Positions 5,652 to 6,460 of a DNA stretch of 6,460 nucleotides are shown piece after piece. Origin of the DNA: Alphaproteobacteria bacterium. Its GTDB lineage: Bacteria > Pseudomonadota > Alphaproteobacteria > BOG-932 > Roseiterribacteraceae. Below the pieces are notes generated by a model. The model had not been told where the DNA came from and did not search any database. It saw only the letters and a list, made by a program, of their open reading frames with translations. The position numbers were made by a program, and so were the translations under genes. How positions within the stretch are numbered: the first letter of the stretch is position 1; each line of letters opens with the position of its first letter. The stretch spans positions 1-6,460 of the forward strand of contig CAJCJC010000190.1 in assembly GCA_903970575.1 (NCBI GenBank), written 5' to 3'.

Positions 5652-6460
5652 TCAGGCGACGGCTTGGCGCAAGGGTTCCCGTCCGGACAATGACGATGCG
5701 ATCTCCAGGAAGGTTCGCACCAGCTTGGCGCCGCCGCGCTCACGCAGACAGATGAGCGCTTCATCCATGATCATGTCCGCTCCCTCGATCTGGATCGCGA
5801 CCACTCGGGGGTCGCGACGGAATTCGGCGGATGAAACGAATCCAATGCCCCCTCCGGCCGCGACGATCTCATGCACCGCTTCCCTGCCTTCCGCCTCGAT
5901 CGTCGGATTCAATGTCATGCCCGCGGCAAGCGCCGTCTCCTCCAGTTTCTGCCTCGTTTTCGAGCCGCGCTCCCTCAATACTAAAGGATAGCCGGGTAGT
6001 TTGCGGAGGCTGACCCTCCCCGCCCTGGCCAAGGGGTGCGAGGCCGCGACGAAGCCGATCATTGGCGACGAACTCAATTTGACGATCTCAAAATCCTGAT
6101 GCTTGGGAATTTCACCAATGATGCCGAGATCGACTTGCTTTGCGTAAAGGCTTGATATCACCGCCTCGGTATTTCCTGTCTTCACTGAAATACGGACATC
6201 GGGAAAGCGTTCGCGGAAGCGAGACAACAACGGCAAAATGTGGTGGGCGGCGTCAACATTGATCCTGAGCGCGCCCGATTGGAGCATCCGCGATTCCTCA
6301 AGAAGCTCAAGGACCTGCTGCTCATTGTCGAACATGCGGCGGGTCAGTTCCAGGAGCTGCCGACCCGCCGCGGTCATGGTCACCTGTTTTTTCTGACGAT
6401 CGAAAAGGAGGACGCCGTAAGTCTCCTCCAGCTTGCGCACTTGATCGGACACGGCGGGCT
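5652..6460 (-). CDS. LysR-family regulator of aminophosphonate catabolism, N-terminus cut by window edge
   Basis: Transcription factor with an N-terminal winged helix-turn-helix and a C-terminal periplasmic-binding-protein-like effector domain. The window opens inside the DNA-binding helix (PAVSDQVRKLEETYGV) followed by LLFDRQKKQVTMTAAGR, the standard LysR recognition-helix and wing sequence. About 25-30 N-terminal residues lie beyond 6460, and the GTG at 6452 is an internal valine codon, not the start. The effector domain begins near GALRINVDAAHHILPLL and includes EAEGREAVHEIVAAGGGIGFVS, resembling the aminoethylphosphonate-associated LysR group (TIGR03339) as I remember it. It converges on the HD gene with a 22-base gap. 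The inferred job is control of the divergent promoters near 3030, sensing an aminophosphonate or a pathway intermediate. LysR assignment is firm; target and ligand are inferred. Confidence 0.93.
   Translation of the reverse strand, partial: PAVSDQVRKLEETYGVLLFDRQKKQVTMTAAGRQLLELTRRMFDNEQQVLELLEESRMLQSGALRINVDAAHHILPLLSRFRERFPDVRISVKTGNTEAVISSLYAKQVDLGIIGEIPKHQDFEIVKLSSSPMIGFVAASHPLARAGRVSLRKLPGYPLVLRERGSKTRQKLEETALAAGMTLNPTIEAEGREAVHEIVAAGGGIGFVSSAEFRRDPRVVAIQIEGADMIMDEALICLRERGGAKLVRTFLEIASSLSGREPLRQAVA

Noticed and set aside
5216..5764. Open frame of 182 codons on the minus strand spanning the HD/LysR junction
   Set aside because: It is out of frame with both real genes, which carry clear family motifs; a GC-driven shadow.

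Overview
The window is GC-rich DNA with strong G/C preference at third codon positions, almost completely filled with genes. It fits a free-living alphaproteobacterium of the rhizobial or Beijerinckiaceae type. That placement is an inference from base composition and from the divergent cobD/cobC pair in the aerobic-pathway naming; it was not tested by any search.

Left part (1-1582): two vitamin B12 genes on opposite strands. cobD (adenosylcobinamide-phosphate synthase, cut off by the left edge) reads leftward. cobC (threonine-phosphate decarboxylase type, PLP-dependent) reads rightward. CobC is expected to make aminopropanol phosphate and CobD to attach it to the corrin ring, so they are consecutive steps of nucleotide-loop assembly. 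Their starts nearly touch.

Middle and right part (1616-6460): a phosphonate-use cluster unrelated to B12. A DUF5690/MFS-like membrane transporter (minus strand) is divergent from a three-gene operon on the plus strand: an FAD-dependent aminophosphonate oxidase, the phosphonatase PhnX, and a PhnZ-type HD-domain oxygenase. A LysR-family regulator (minus strand, cut by the right edge) converges on the operon. A strikingly AT-rich stretch (about 3008-3058) with an inverted repeat lies between the transporter and the operon and is the obvious control region.

Proposed working: the transporter brings in 2-aminoethylphosphonate (AEP) or an N-methylated relative. The FAD enzyme oxidatively deaminates it to phosphonoacetaldehyde, in place of the usual transaminase PhnW, which is absent here. 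PhnX then splits this into acetaldehyde and phosphate. The HD protein keeps the full set of PhnZ iron and substrate residues and would cleave 1-hydroxylated aminophosphonates to phosphate, but its hydroxylase partner PhnY is not in the window. The gene families are recognised with good confidence; the exact substrates and the transporter's role are inferred. The only intergenic gaps are about 37, 33, 148, 18 and 22 bases long, and no RNA genes, insertion sequences or CRISPR arrays were seen.
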